DNA of 64,000 nucleotides from Shewanella sp. 1CM18E. GTDB lineage: Bacteria > Pseudomonadota > Gammaproteobacteria > Enterobacterales > Shewanellaceae. Position 1 is the stretch's first letter. Every line of letters starts with the position of its first letter. The stretch is taken from the NCBI RefSeq assembly GCF_023161665.1, contig NZ_JALNTW010000013.1:1-64000 (forward strand), in the 5' to 3' direction. Below the pieces are notes generated by a model. The model searched no databases and was not told the DNA's origin. It was given only the letters and a program-made list of their open reading frames with translations. This document shows, in pieces, positions 52,842-61,750 of this stretch. Position numbers and translations under genes: made by a program.

Positions 52842-54038
52842 TTAGCTGATAATGCCCATTTCTTTAGCGATACGGGTAAAGGCTTCAATCGCTTTATCAA
52901 TTTGCTCTTTGCTGTGCGCCGCAGACATTTGGGTACGAATACGCGCTTGGCCTTTTGGTACCACAGGGAAAGAGAAACCAATCACATAGATGTTTTCAGT
53001 TAAAAGACGGTTAGCAAAGTCGCCAGCCAATTTAGCGTCACCAATCATTACAGGAATAATTGCGTGGTCTGCGCCACCTAAAGTGAAACCAGCAGCAGAC
53101 ATTTTTTCACGGAAATAACGGCTGTTTTCCCAAACGGCTTCGCGCAGTGCTTGGCCAGACTTGAGCATTTCAAGTACGTGAATAGACGCAGTAACAATTG
53201 AAGGTGCTAATGAGTTAGAAAATAGGTAAGGGCGCGAGCGCTGACGTAACCAGTCGATGACTTCTTTTTTACCAGAAGTAAATCCACCTGAAGCGCCGCC
53301 TAATGCTTTACCTAATGTGCCGGTAATAATGTCTACACGATCCATTACTTCACAATACTCATGAGTACCGCGGCCTTCTTGGCCAACAAAGCCTACAGCG
53401 TGTGAATCATCAACCATTACTAACGCGCCGTATTCATCGGCTAAATCGCACACACCTTTAAGGTTGGCGATAACACCATCCATAGAGAATACGCCGTCGG
53501 TGGCGATCATAATGTTGCGCGCGCCGGCTTCTTTAGCAGCTTTTAATTGCGCTTCAAGATCGGCCATATCGTTATTGGCATAACGGAAACGCTTAGCTTT
53601 ACATAAACGCACGCCGTCGATGATAGAAGCGTGGTTTAGTGCATCAGAAATAATTGCATCTTCTGCGCTTAATAGAGTTTCAAAAAGACCTGCGTTAGCA
53701 TCGAAGCAAGAAGAATAAAGAATGGTGTCTTCCATGCCTAAAAATTCGCTAAGGCTAGCTTCTAAGGTTTTGTGAATATCTTGGGTACCACAGATAAAGC
53801 GTACCGACGCCATGCCAAAACCGTGAGCATCTAGGCCGTCTTGGGCTGCTTTAATTAGTTCAGGGTGATTGGCTAAACCTAGGTAGTTGTTGGCGCAAAA
53901 GTTGATAACTTGGTCGCCATTAACTTCAATTGCGGTTTGTTGAGGAGAAACAATGACACGTTCGCTTTTATATAGGCCTTCGGCTTTAACGTCGGCAAGC
54001 TGTTGATTTATTTGGTCGTAGAATGAGGTCTTAGGCAC
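52842..54038 (-). CDS. kbl: 2-amino-3-ketobutyrate CoA ligase
   Basis: 398 residues of the alpha-oxoamine synthase family. The PLP lysine is in DIITGTLGKALGGASGGF; VDDSHAVGFVGQEGRG and INFCANNYLGLANHPELIKA are characteristic. It splits 2-amino-3-ketobutyrate into glycine and acetyl-CoA. The gap of 86 bases to tdh suggests a kbl-tdh operon for threonine breakdown. Confidence 0.97.
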   Translation of the reverse strand: MPKTSFYDQINQQLADVKAEGLYKSERVIVSPQQTAIEVNGDQVINFCANNYLGLANHPELIKAAQDGLDAHGFGMASVRFICGTQDIHKTLEASLSEFLGMEDTILYSSCFDANAGLFETLLSAEDAIISDALNHASIIDGVRLCKAKRFRYANNDMADLEAQLKAAKEAGARNIMIATDGVFSMDGVIANLKGVCDLADEYGALVMVDDSHAVGFVGQEGRGTHEYCEVMDRVDIITGTLGKALGGASGGFTSGKKEVIDWLRQRSRPYLFSNSLAPSIVTASIHVLEMLKSGQALREAVWENSRYFREKMSAAGFTLGGADHAIIPVMIGDAKLAGDFANRLLTENIYVIGFSFPVVPKGQARIRTQMSAAHSKEQIDKAIEAFTRIAKEMGIIS

Positions 54039-54272
54039 CTTTATTCTCCTTAATTAGCATTATTTTGATATTTGGAGTGGCGGCATTTTAACCTTAATTG
54101 GCGCGGCTCTACAGCCTTTTTTTCAACAGCAAAAAAGAGATTAATTAGATTAGGGAATGGCCAAAATTTTGATTAGTAAAGCTAATCAAAAAATGCTGAT
54201 GATATAGAAGATAAGTAGAGGGAATTGAAGATGCGCACAGCAGTTGCTATACGCATTTTTTAGTTAAGAGGA

Positions 54273-54914
54273 TTAGCTCATTCGTGAGCGGTAATGATCT
54301 TCGAGTCTTAAAAATGTGGCTTGTGAGTTTTCGGTCGCATAAGACTTAAACAGCATGATAACCCGCAATAGTCCCTCGTATAGCGATTCCTTGGTAATCG
54401 AGCCAATATTAGATTGAGTTTGGGTGAGTTTGTAACTTATCCAAAAGCTCACTAGCATTTTTATTGTGTCAGCTAATGGCTTGATATCATTAGTTTCAAT
54501 CGCAACAAAACCATCTTGGTTCAGTTTTTCAAGTACATGGGTACAACGTGAAAGTACATCTTGTTGTGCAGTTAAATAGCGCTTCTTCAAGGTCTCATCA
54601 CGACTGAGGATGTCGGCAAGGTTGGCGTACATAAAGCGAAATTGCCACAGGGTGTAAAACATTGCATCGAAATAACCTATGAGCAGATCGATATCGACTT
54701 CTTTGTCGGCATAAGGCTGAAAACCTGACTCTAAGTGTTGCTCGTATAGGCTAAAGATAGAGCGGATAATGTCTTCTTTATTACGAAAGTGATAATAAAG
54801 ATTACCAGGACTAATATTTAGGTGAGCAGCGATATGATTGGTTGTGATTGCTCTTTCGCCATGTTCATTAAACAACTCTAAACTGGCTTGTACGATTTTG
54901 TCACGGGTTTTCAT
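54273..54914 (-). CDS. TetR/AcrR-family transcriptional regulator
   Basis: 213 residues from the ATG at 54914, with AGGA six bases upstream; the frame extends 45 bases further. The TetR helix-turn-helix is complete (RDKIVQASLELFNEHGERAI, then HIAAHLNISPGNLYYHFRNK). The C-terminal ligand domain has the FWISYKLTQTQ pattern shared by many gammaproteobacterial neighbours of waaA. Target and ligand are unknown. It diverges from waaA, with a candidate operator in between. Confidence 0.92.
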   Translation of the reverse strand: MKTRDKIVQASLELFNEHGERAITTNHIAAHLNISPGNLYYHFRNKEDIIRSIFSLYEQHLESGFQPYADKEVDIDLLIGYFDAMFYTLWQFRFMYANLADILSRDETLKKRYLTAQQDVLSRCTHVLEKLNQDGFVAIETNDIKPLADTIKMLVSFWISYKLTQTQSNIGSITKESLYEGLLRVIMLFKSYATENSQATFLRLEDHYRSRMS

Positions 54915-54984
54915 ATTCGTCCTAAATGATTTAGATCCATTGAAGTTAACCCTTGGCATTGGTGCGACTTTGTTACTAGGTTAA

Positions 54985-55005
54985 CTTAACTGTTATTACG
55001 TTAAG
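54985..55005. promoter_or_regulatory. Candidate TetR-family operator
   Basis: CTTAAC-N9-GTTAAG, a perfect six-base inverted repeat preceded by an overlapping GTTAAC, in the 155-base space between the divergent tetR and waaA genes. It is placed to control either gene. Confidence 0.4.
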
Positions 55006-55069
55006 ATACGGCTATCATGTTAGCATTGGCGTAATTCTTCAAGTAAAACTCTCGAAAGTATCTAATTTC

Positions 55070-56338
55070 ATGAATCGTAGTCTCTATTCGATAGCTCTAT
55101 ATCTCATTAGTCCGTTACTGCTGGTTTATTTGGCTGTGCGCGCTTTTAAAAGTCCCGATTACCGCGGGCGCTGGTCTGAGCGCTTTGGGCTGAAAAAGTT
55201 AAAGCAGACCGATATTTTTGTTCATTCGGTCTCTATGGGAGAGACTTTAGCTGCGGTGCCTTTGATAAAGCAGCTACAGCAATTGCATCCACAGCTAAGC
55301 ATTACGATTACGACCACAAGCCCAACAGGCTCTGCAGAGGTAAAAAAAGCATTTGCTGACACAGTGCAGCATTGTTATTTACCCTTTGATCTCGCTTGGT
55401 GTGCACGACGCTTTGTCAAACAGGTTGCGCCTCAATACAGCATTATTATGGAAACAGAGTTGTGGCCAAACTTAATCCATTACTTGAAGAAAGCAGATGC
55501 TAAAGTGTTACTTGCAAATGCCCGCTTGTCAGAGAAATCAGCTAACTCGTACCAAAAAAATCATAAGCTTACTCAACCTATGCTGCAGCAGCTTGATATT
55601 ATTGCCGCGCAATCAGTACAGGCTGCTGAGCGGTTTATTGCTTTAGGTGTCGCGCATGAGCGAGTGAGTGTTTGCGGCAGCTTAAAGTTTGATATCAATA
55701 TCGATCAACAACGTATTGATTCAGCAACATTACTTAGGCAGCAATGGCATGCACAAGCGCGCCCAGTGTGGGTGGCAGGCTCAGTACATCCCGGTGAATT
55801 TGATGCCTTGATTACCGCGCATAAACAATTGTTGAGCCAGTATCCAAAAGCGTTGATGGTGATGGTGCCGCGCCACCCTGAACAGTTCGATAATGCTGCT
55901 GAGGCGATTAAAAATGCGGGATTAGTAGTTGCTAGACGCAGCCAACAAACAGCGGTTTCAACCGAGACTCAAGTTGTGTTGGGGGATACGATGGGCGAGT
56001 TGTTGACGTTTTATGGTGCTGCCGATCAAGCTTTTGTTGGTGGTTCGCTGATTGTACATGGCGGCCATAACCCTTTGGAGCCCGCTGCGATGGGATTACC
56101 TGTCATGATGGGGCCAAATTATCGCGACTTTATCGAAATTTCTGAGTTATTGCAGTCGGCAGGTGGCTTAACTGTGGTTGATGACGCGGATGCGTTAGCT
56201 GCTAATTTAATTGCGCTATTTGCTAACTCTGAGGCATATGAGCAAGCAAGTAACTCTGCTAAAAGTGTGGTTGCACAAAACCGAGGTTCACTTGCTAAGC
56301 AATTGGCTGTAGTCGAGTCTATGATGGCGAATCGCTAG
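55070..56338 (+). CDS. waaA: 3-deoxy-D-manno-octulosonic acid transferase WaaA (KdtA)
   Basis: 422 residues. An N-terminal membrane anchor (about 4-24) precedes a GT-B fold with SVSMGETLAAVPLIKQLQ, the catalytic-side glutamate in ETELWPNLI, and FVGGSLIVHGGHNPLEPAAM near the C terminus. It adds Kdo to lipid A. Because kdkA follows, it probably acts as a monofunctional transferase adding one Kdo, as in Haemophilus and Vibrio; this is inferred from context. Confidence 0.96.
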   Translation: MNRSLYSIALYLISPLLLVYLAVRAFKSPDYRGRWSERFGLKKLKQTDIFVHSVSMGETLAAVPLIKQLQQLHPQLSITITTTSPTGSAEVKKAFADTVQHCYLPFDLAWCARRFVKQVAPQYSIIMETELWPNLIHYLKKADAKVLLANARLSEKSANSYQKNHKLTQPMLQQLDIIAAQSVQAAERFIALGVAHERVSVCGSLKFDINIDQQRIDSATLLRQQWHAQARPVWVAGSVHPGEFDALITAHKQLLSQYPKALMVMVPRHPEQFDNAAEAIKNAGLVVARRSQQTAVSTETQVVLGDTMGELLTFYGAADQAFVGGSLIVHGGHNPLEPAAMGLPVMMGPNYRDFIEISELLQSAGGLTVVDDADALAANLIALFANSEAYEQASNSAKSVVAQNRGSLAKQLAVVESMMANR

Positions 56339-56384
56339 CTTTAGCTGAATAGCTTGATGCTGTTGAGTCTGCAAAGGAATTTAA

Positions 56385-56408
56385 AAGGTCAGCTACTTAG
56401 CTGACCTT
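56385..56408. terminator. Terminator between waaA and kdkA
   Basis: Ten-base arms AAGGTCAGCT and AGCTGACCTT around ACTT, with T-rich flanks, between two converging genes. Confidence 0.75.
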
Positions 56409-56431
56409 GTTCTTGTTTTGTAACTATAGCT

Positions 56432-57163
56432 CTAGCTCTGTAATTTGGCTTGATAAGCTTGGTGTAACTGCAGCCAGTTAGCTTCATTGAAGTTAAGGCT
56501 AGGCAATATTGATAGCTCTTTTTTAAATGAGCGCAATAATCTACTCATATTGGCTTGTTGCCACTGAGTATTCACTTTTCTGAGTTCACCGCGGTCAAAG
56601 TCGATTAAATAGAACTTGTTTTCAGTGATGAGAATATTTTTGGCGTTGAGATCGGCGTGATACACACCGTAATTATGAAACTCTGCAATTGCTTCACCAA
56701 GAGCTTGCCATTGTGACTCAGCCATAGAGGTTTTGCTTAATCGGGCAACTAAGTCTTCAGCACCTGCAACTCGTTCAATAATAAGGTCTGCTCGGTAAAA
56801 TATTCCTGAACGTTCTACATTAGCTGCAATCGGCTTAGGAACCGCAAAGCCTTGTTTATAAAGGTTATCTAGTAGGGCAAGTTCAGCGACAGCGCGGGTT
56901 TTTTGTAAGCCGCTAAACAGATACAAATCACGACTAAGTTTGGCGATTAGGCCGCCACGGTAATAATGGCGTAACACCCACTGATTTTGCTCATCATCAA
57001 CAATTCCGGCATCAACAAACCATGTGGTGTAACGGCCTTTTGATGAACCAGTTATGGCTGATTTTTCGCGCCAAAACTCAGCGCCAAACCAGTTAGGCTC
57101 GATCTGTTTTGGAGTGTGGTCGCAAAAAGCGATACTGCCTTGAGATGTTTTTTTAAACTTCAT
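56432..57163 (-). CDS. kdkA: Kdo kinase KdkA
   Basis: 243 residues with a protein-kinase-like fold: catalytic loop VYHADLNAKNILI (HxDxxxxN) and metal site LIDFDRGELRK. LRHYYRGGLIAKLSRDLYLF is a KdkA-family block. It phosphorylates position 4 of the single Kdo on lipid A, giving the phosphate that a second Kdo would otherwise occupy. It is convergent with waaA and divergent from the heptosyltransferase. Confidence 0.95.
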   Translation of the reverse strand: MKFKKTSQGSIAFCDHTPKQIEPNWFGAEFWREKSAITGSSKGRYTTWFVDAGIVDDEQNQWVLRHYYRGGLIAKLSRDLYLFSGLQKTRAVAELALLDNLYKQGFAVPKPIAANVERSGIFYRADLIIERVAGAEDLVARLSKTSMAESQWQALGEAIAEFHNYGVYHADLNAKNILITENKFYLIDFDRGELRKVNTQWQQANMSRLLRSFKKELSILPSLNFNEANWLQLHQAYQAKLQS

Positions 57164-57247
57164 AGATAGAATTGTAAGCTAAACCGTAGCACCTGCAGCC
57201 ATTCTACATTAAGATCGGTAAATTGCGCCAAATAACCTTCGAGCACT

Positions 57248-58327
57248 ATGAGCTTATCTACCTCTGACAGTAATCAAGCCCCAAATTCTAATTGCTTAGA
57301 CTTAAGCGATGCTAAATCACTGTGTCTTTTAAGATTGTCAGCCATTGGTGACGTATGTCATGCCGTTGCTATGGTGCAGGCGATTCAACGTCGTTATCCG
57401 CAGCTTAAAATTACCTGGATTTTGGGCAAAGTTGAGTATCAGTTACTTAAGCATCTTGACGGTGTTGAGTTTGTTATTTTTGATAAGTCTCAAGGCTGGC
57501 GTAGCTACTTTAATCTTAAATGTGCGCTTAAAGGGCGTAAGTTTGATGTATTGCTACACATGCAAGTTGCCCTTAGAGCGACTATTGCATCGTTAGCTAT
57601 ATCGGCCAAAATCCGCATTGGCTTTGATCGCTTTAGAGCTAAAGAAGGTCAATGGTTAGTGACTAATCACGCTATTGAGCCGCAAGCAACGCCGCACGTA
57701 TTGGAAGGCTTTATGGGGTTTGCCAAAGCGATTGGGGTAACAGATTTGACCCCAAGCTGGAATATTCCTGTACCAGCAGAGGATACTGAATACGCTAAAG
57801 CGCTTATTTCTGATGAAAGCCAAGTATTGGTGATTTGTGCCGCAGCAAGTAAAGCTGAGCGTAATTGGTTGCCAGAGCGCTACGCTGCTATCGCAGATTA
57901 TGCGGTTACCAGAGGCTACCGGGTGATGCTATGTGGTGGGCCAACAGCTCTTGAAAAAGAGCTAGCAGAGAAGATTCAAGCTGCATTGAAGTCAAACTTA
58001 GATAACCAAGTTGGTAAAACCTCCTTATTACAACTGCTGGCTATTTTAAAGCAAGCGTCTGTAGTCCTTGCTCCTGACACTGGCCCAGCCCATATGGCCG
58101 TTACCCAAGGTACACCAGTTATTGGCCTATACGCGCATTCAAACCCTGGCAGAACAGGGCCGTACACCAGTTTAGATTCAGTTGTTAGCGTTTATGACAA
58201 AGTGATCAGCGAGCAGAAACAAGGTGAAATCCCTTGGGGCACACGTGCCAAAGGTGAGCACCTGATGGAGCTGGTTGAGGTTGATGCTGTGATAGCCAAG
58301 TTTGCTCAAGTTTGTGAGCATTCTTAG
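57248..58327 (+). CDS. GT9-family heptosyltransferase (LPS core)
   Basis: 359 residues, heptosyltransferase family 9. N-terminal LLRLSAIGDVCHAVAMVQAI, LPS-binding-side KFDVLLHMQVALRATIASL and RIGFDRFRAKEG, and C-terminal VLAPDTGPAHMAVTQGTPVI are diagnostic. The RIGF(D)R and MQVALRA patterns fit the OpsX/heptosyltransferase I branch, which acts on phosphorylated Kdo, in keeping with kdkA next door. The first 20 residues are Ser/Asn-rich and may not be translated if a later start is used. Confidence 0.9.
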   Translation: MSLSTSDSNQAPNSNCLDLSDAKSLCLLRLSAIGDVCHAVAMVQAIQRRYPQLKITWILGKVEYQLLKHLDGVEFVIFDKSQGWRSYFNLKCALKGRKFDVLLHMQVALRATIASLAISAKIRIGFDRFRAKEGQWLVTNHAIEPQATPHVLEGFMGFAKAIGVTDLTPSWNIPVPAEDTEYAKALISDESQVLVICAAASKAERNWLPERYAAIADYAVTRGYRVMLCGGPTALEKELAEKIQAALKSNLDNQVGKTSLLQLLAILKQASVVLAPDTGPAHMAVTQGTPVIGLYAHSNPGRTGPYTSLDSVVSVYDKVISEQKQGEIPWGTRAKGEHLMELVEVDAVIAKFAQVCEHS

Positions 58328-58428
58328 CTGCACCGGACTATTTTGTCTTAAGTTACAGTTTACGTAGTTGCCTGTTTTCTTTTAGATGTTAAGGCTGCTG
58401 GGTTCGATTTTGAAAGAGAGTTGATGAT

Positions 58429-59490
58429 ATGCCATCTGCACCAGTTTTTCTTTTTATTCCAGTATCTTGTGAAAAAGGTATTGGTGAGTATATGCGGTCA
58501 ATGATAATTGCAAATGGTGTTCAAAAGCAGTGGCCTAACGCAGAAATTCATTTTGCATTAAGTAAACACGCGCCTTATGTGGATTCCTGTCCTTTTCATA
58601 CCCATATACTGCAAGATTCTCCGACAAAGCAGGTTAAAGCAGTCAATAATATTATTTCTGATTTGAAACCCGATATGGTCATTTTTGATGCATCAGGGAG
58701 AAAGTCGCAGCTCAAGCACGCTTATAAATCAGGGGCTAAAGTTGTATTTATTAGCCAACATAAAAAGAAACGTACTCGAGGATTGAAGATTGGTCGCAGT
58801 TTAGTTACTCATAGTCATTGGGTTGTACAGCCAGAGTTTGCAATTGCACCATTATCTATATTTGAACGACTAAAGTTAAAGCTGATTAATCGACCACAAC
58901 CAATTGTCACCGGTCCGATATTTTCTCATCCAGATAATGCTAATAAGTTAAATATATTAAATAAATATGGTTTAGCTGATGAGCCTTTTATTTTATTTAG
59001 TGCTGGTTCTGGCGGACATAAATATAGCCAAGGCAATGCTGCAGATTTATTTGCAGATGTGGCAGTACATATAAAAAACCAGCTTAAGCCTGTTGTTGTT
59101 TTTGGTGCAAACTACCCGAATGACCTACCAACCATTGAGGGCGTAGTTTGCATTCGTTCTTTAGATAATGCGGATTTTATTAATTTAGTCAGTGCTGCCA
59201 AGGCTGCGGTTCTAAGCGGCGGTGGTACATTATTACAGGCTATAGCAATGAATGTTCCGACCTTGGCTGTCGTGGTGGCTAAAGATCAGCCTTCTAGAGT
59301 TAATGCTTGTATAGCGCGTGATGTTATTAAGTCTGCTGAGTTAAATTTCGAGTCTATGTGCAAAGGAGTGCAGGAATTACTTGTGCCAGAAACTTTGGCT
59401 GACTTGCGTGATAAAACTAAGCAGATGAAGAGTGTTAATGGGTTGGAAGTTTGTATTGCCGACATTGCCCGTTTATTGGAGGACAAATAG
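58429..59490 (+). CDS. GT-B glycosyltransferase-like protein, paralogue 1
   Basis: 353 residues with a UDP-glycosyltransferase/MurG-like two-domain fold: an N-terminal domain (FIPVSCEKGIGEYMRSMIIA, then DMVIFDASGRKSQLKHAYKS) and a C-terminal donor site (FILFSAGSGGHKYSQGNAAD and AVLSGGGTLLQAIAMNVPTL). No membrane segment. It is strongly similar to the protein at 60635-61684 and lies upstream of a GT4 gene whose start codon directly abuts its stop. Donor and acceptor are unknown; an LPS-core or O-chain role is inferred from location. Confidence 0.78.
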   Translation: MPSAPVFLFIPVSCEKGIGEYMRSMIIANGVQKQWPNAEIHFALSKHAPYVDSCPFHTHILQDSPTKQVKAVNNIISDLKPDMVIFDASGRKSQLKHAYKSGAKVVFISQHKKKRTRGLKIGRSLVTHSHWVVQPEFAIAPLSIFERLKLKLINRPQPIVTGPIFSHPDNANKLNILNKYGLADEPFILFSAGSGGHKYSQGNAADLFADVAVHIKNQLKPVVVFGANYPNDLPTIEGVVCIRSLDNADFINLVSAAKAAVLSGGGTLLQAIAMNVPTLAVVVAKDQPSRVNACIARDVIKSAELNFESMCKGVQELLVPETLADLRDKTKQMKSVNGLEVCIADIARLLEDK

Positions 59491-60594
59491 ATGCCTAAAA
59501 GACGGATTGCAATCGTCATTGATAGTTTAGCTGGCGGTGGAGCTGAAAAGGTTATGCTCACGTTAGCTAATGAGTTAGTTAAACAGGGGCATGAGCCGCA
59601 CCTTTTAGTGTTATTTGACCATTGCGAGCATCATATTGAAAACGATATTCCAGTGCATTTTTGCTTTGATAAAAAGAAGGATAAGCATCTAGGCAGCTTT
59701 TGGAACACGAAACGTGATGCTCGACGTTTAGATTGTTGGATTGAAGCATTGGAGCAAGATGTTGGCAAGTTCGAATTGTTCATTTCAAACTTGGATAAGA
59801 CCAATTTATTGTTATCTCATTCAAAAGTAAGTCCTCTATATTTTGTAGTTCACTCATCGATTGAAGAGCCTTTAAAGCGAACTAAGAAGTTAGGCCCTAT
59901 CGCTTATTTCAAAATGTTGCGAGCTAAGATGGCGCTTAATGGTAAACATTTGATTACCGTATCAGAGGGGATCAAAGAAGAGATTGAAAGGGTGGGGCGT
60001 ATTGTTCCTGCTTCTATCACAACAATCTATAACCCTTTTGAAATAGAAAGGATTAAGCAACAATCGTTGGAGGAAGTGACGGGACTGCCTGCGGGAGATT
60101 TTCTGATCCATGTTGGTAGGTTTGCCAAGCCGAAGCGACATGACGTGCTCTTTAAAGCGATTAAGCAGATGGAGCATGATTTACCGATAGTGTTACTTTG
60201 TAATAATGCCAAAAAAGCTAGAAAGATTGCTAAGAAGCATGGTGTGCTGGATCGGATTATTTTGCCAGGGTTTCAGCAAAACCCCTATCCATGGATAAAG
60301 GCGGCCAAATTGATGGTGCTCAGCTCAGATTATGAGGGCTTGCCTACGGTATTAATTGAATCTCTCGTATGTAACACCCCTATAGTGAGTACTGACTGTG
60401 AGCACGGCCCTAAAGAGATCTTGACTGGTGATTTAGCGCAGTTCCTCGTTCCACGAAGGGATCCACAACGTTTGGCGTTAAAAATCGATGAAGCTTTGAA
60501 GAGTTATCCGGAAATAAAGCAAGTTGATTTATTGGAAAGGGTTGATGCTCATCAGGTCTGTTTGTCTTATTTAGATTTAATTAATCAGAAATGA
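59491..60594 (+). CDS. GT4-family glycosyltransferase
   Basis: 367 residues. N-terminal IDSLAGGGAEKVMLTLANEL and the C-terminal EGLPTVLIESLVCNTPIVST (the E-x7-E donor motif), followed by CEHGPKEIL, place it in glycosyltransferase family 4 (WaaG/PimA-like). It starts at the base after the preceding stop, with GGAGG upstream inside that gene. Likely to add a sugar to the LPS core; specificity is not readable. Confidence 0.92.
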   Translation: MPKRRIAIVIDSLAGGGAEKVMLTLANELVKQGHEPHLLVLFDHCEHHIENDIPVHFCFDKKKDKHLGSFWNTKRDARRLDCWIEALEQDVGKFELFISNLDKTNLLLSHSKVSPLYFVVHSSIEEPLKRTKKLGPIAYFKMLRAKMALNGKHLITVSEGIKEEIERVGRIVPASITTIYNPFEIERIKQQSLEEVTGLPAGDFLIHVGRFAKPKRHDVLFKAIKQMEHDLPIVLLCNNAKKARKIAKKHGVLDRIILPGFQQNPYPWIKAAKLMVLSSDYEGLPTVLIESLVCNTPIVSTDCEHGPKEILTGDLAQFLVPRRDPQRLALKIDEALKSYPEIKQVDLLERVDAHQVCLSYLDLINQK

Positions 60595-60634
60595 TGGTTG
60601 ATATCTGGGAATGTTGTATTAAAAGGGTGTTTTA

Positions 60635-61684
60635 ATGGATGTATTTGCGCCTAAGCTTTTGTTTCTCCCCGTATCCTCAGCTGAAGGATGTGGGGAGTAC
60701 ATGCGCTCTCTCATTATTGCTGATGCTGTTATGGAAAAATGGCCTAATGCAATCATACAGTTTGCAATTAGTCAGGAGGCTTTCTATGCGAAAGAGTGCC
60801 CCTATTTTACTCATATATTGAAAGATACGCCGACAAAACTAGTCAAAGAGGTTAATGGACTAATAAGTGAGTTACAGCCCGATGCGGTTATTTTTGATGC
60901 TTCAGGGCGTCAAGTTCAAATGAAACATGCTAAATCGCTCGGTGCAAAAGTAATCTTTATTAGCCAGCATAAGCGGAAAAGAGCGCGCGGCATGAAAATT
61001 AGCCGAGCAAGAGTGACAGATAGTCATTGGGTTGCTCAACCAGAGTTTGTTATCGGACCGATCAATTGGTTCGAGAGAAAAAAGTTGGAATTGATAGGTT
61101 GCAATGAGCCTGTTTTTATAGGGAGTGTTTTTGCCGCTCCAGAACCAAAGAGAAAGGCTGCACTAATAGAGTCATACGCTTTAGAGGAACATGGTTACAT
61201 TTTGTTTAATGCTGGTTCTGGTGGTCACCAAGCAGAGTCAGGGTTAGCGGCAGATATTTTTTGGCGCGAAGCTGAAAAGCTCGCGACGAAAACGGGGTTG
61301 AAGTGTGTTATGGTTTTTGGGCCTAACTATCCAAAAACATTACCCAAATCAGATGCTGTCGTCGCCATTAAGACTTTGGAGAATAGAGATTTTATTTGTT
61401 TACTTGATGGGGCTAAAGTTGCGGTATTAGGTGGCGGTGATACCTTGCTTCAAGCTGTGAGTTTGAACAAACCGACTGTAGCCATTGCTGTTTCGAAGGA
61501 CCAGCCAAAGCGTATTCAAGTATGTGAACAGCTTGATTTCATTTTTCCTTGTGCACTGGATGAGAGTATTTCGACGATCACATTTGATGCGATTGCATCA
61601 ACAAATAGTTCTATTTCAAGCTTTAACCATGAGCCTAGTGGCCTGACAATAGCGATAAAAGAGTTGTCGCGTTTACTCGCATAA
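60635..61684 (+). CDS. GT-B glycosyltransferase-like protein, paralogue 2
   Basis: 349 residues, parallel in every block to the protein at 58429-59490: LPVSSAEGCGEYMRSLIIAD, DAVIFDASGRQVQMKHAKSL, VIFISQHKRKRARGMKISRA and AVLGGGDTLLQAVSLNKPTV. GGGDTLL replaces GGGTLL, one residue longer. By eye more than half the aligned residues are identical. The two copies flank the GT4 gene, suggesting duplication followed by divergence to different acceptors. Confidence 0.78.
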   Translation: MDVFAPKLLFLPVSSAEGCGEYMRSLIIADAVMEKWPNAIIQFAISQEAFYAKECPYFTHILKDTPTKLVKEVNGLISELQPDAVIFDASGRQVQMKHAKSLGAKVIFISQHKRKRARGMKISRARVTDSHWVAQPEFVIGPINWFERKKLELIGCNEPVFIGSVFAAPEPKRKAALIESYALEEHGYILFNAGSGGHQAESGLAADIFWREAEKLATKTGLKCVMVFGPNYPKTLPKSDAVVAIKTLENRDFICLLDGAKVAVLGGGDTLLQAVSLNKPTVAIAVSKDQPKRIQVCEQLDFIFPCALDESISTITFDAIASTNSSISSFNHEPSGLTIAIKELSRLLA

Positions 61685-61701
61685 ACTTGCTTCAAATCTA
61701 A

Positions 61702-61739
61702 GCACATTAATGTTAAGCATTCGCTCAACATTAATGTGC
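61702..61739. terminator. Bidirectional terminator closing the glycosyltransferase operon
   Basis: A perfect 13-base inverted repeat, GCACATTAATGTT and AACATTAATGTGC, with a 12-base centre, between the converging paralogue 2 and wavE-like genes. It is long for a terminator and AT-rich. Confidence 0.7.
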
Positions 61740-61750
61740 ATTTTATATTG

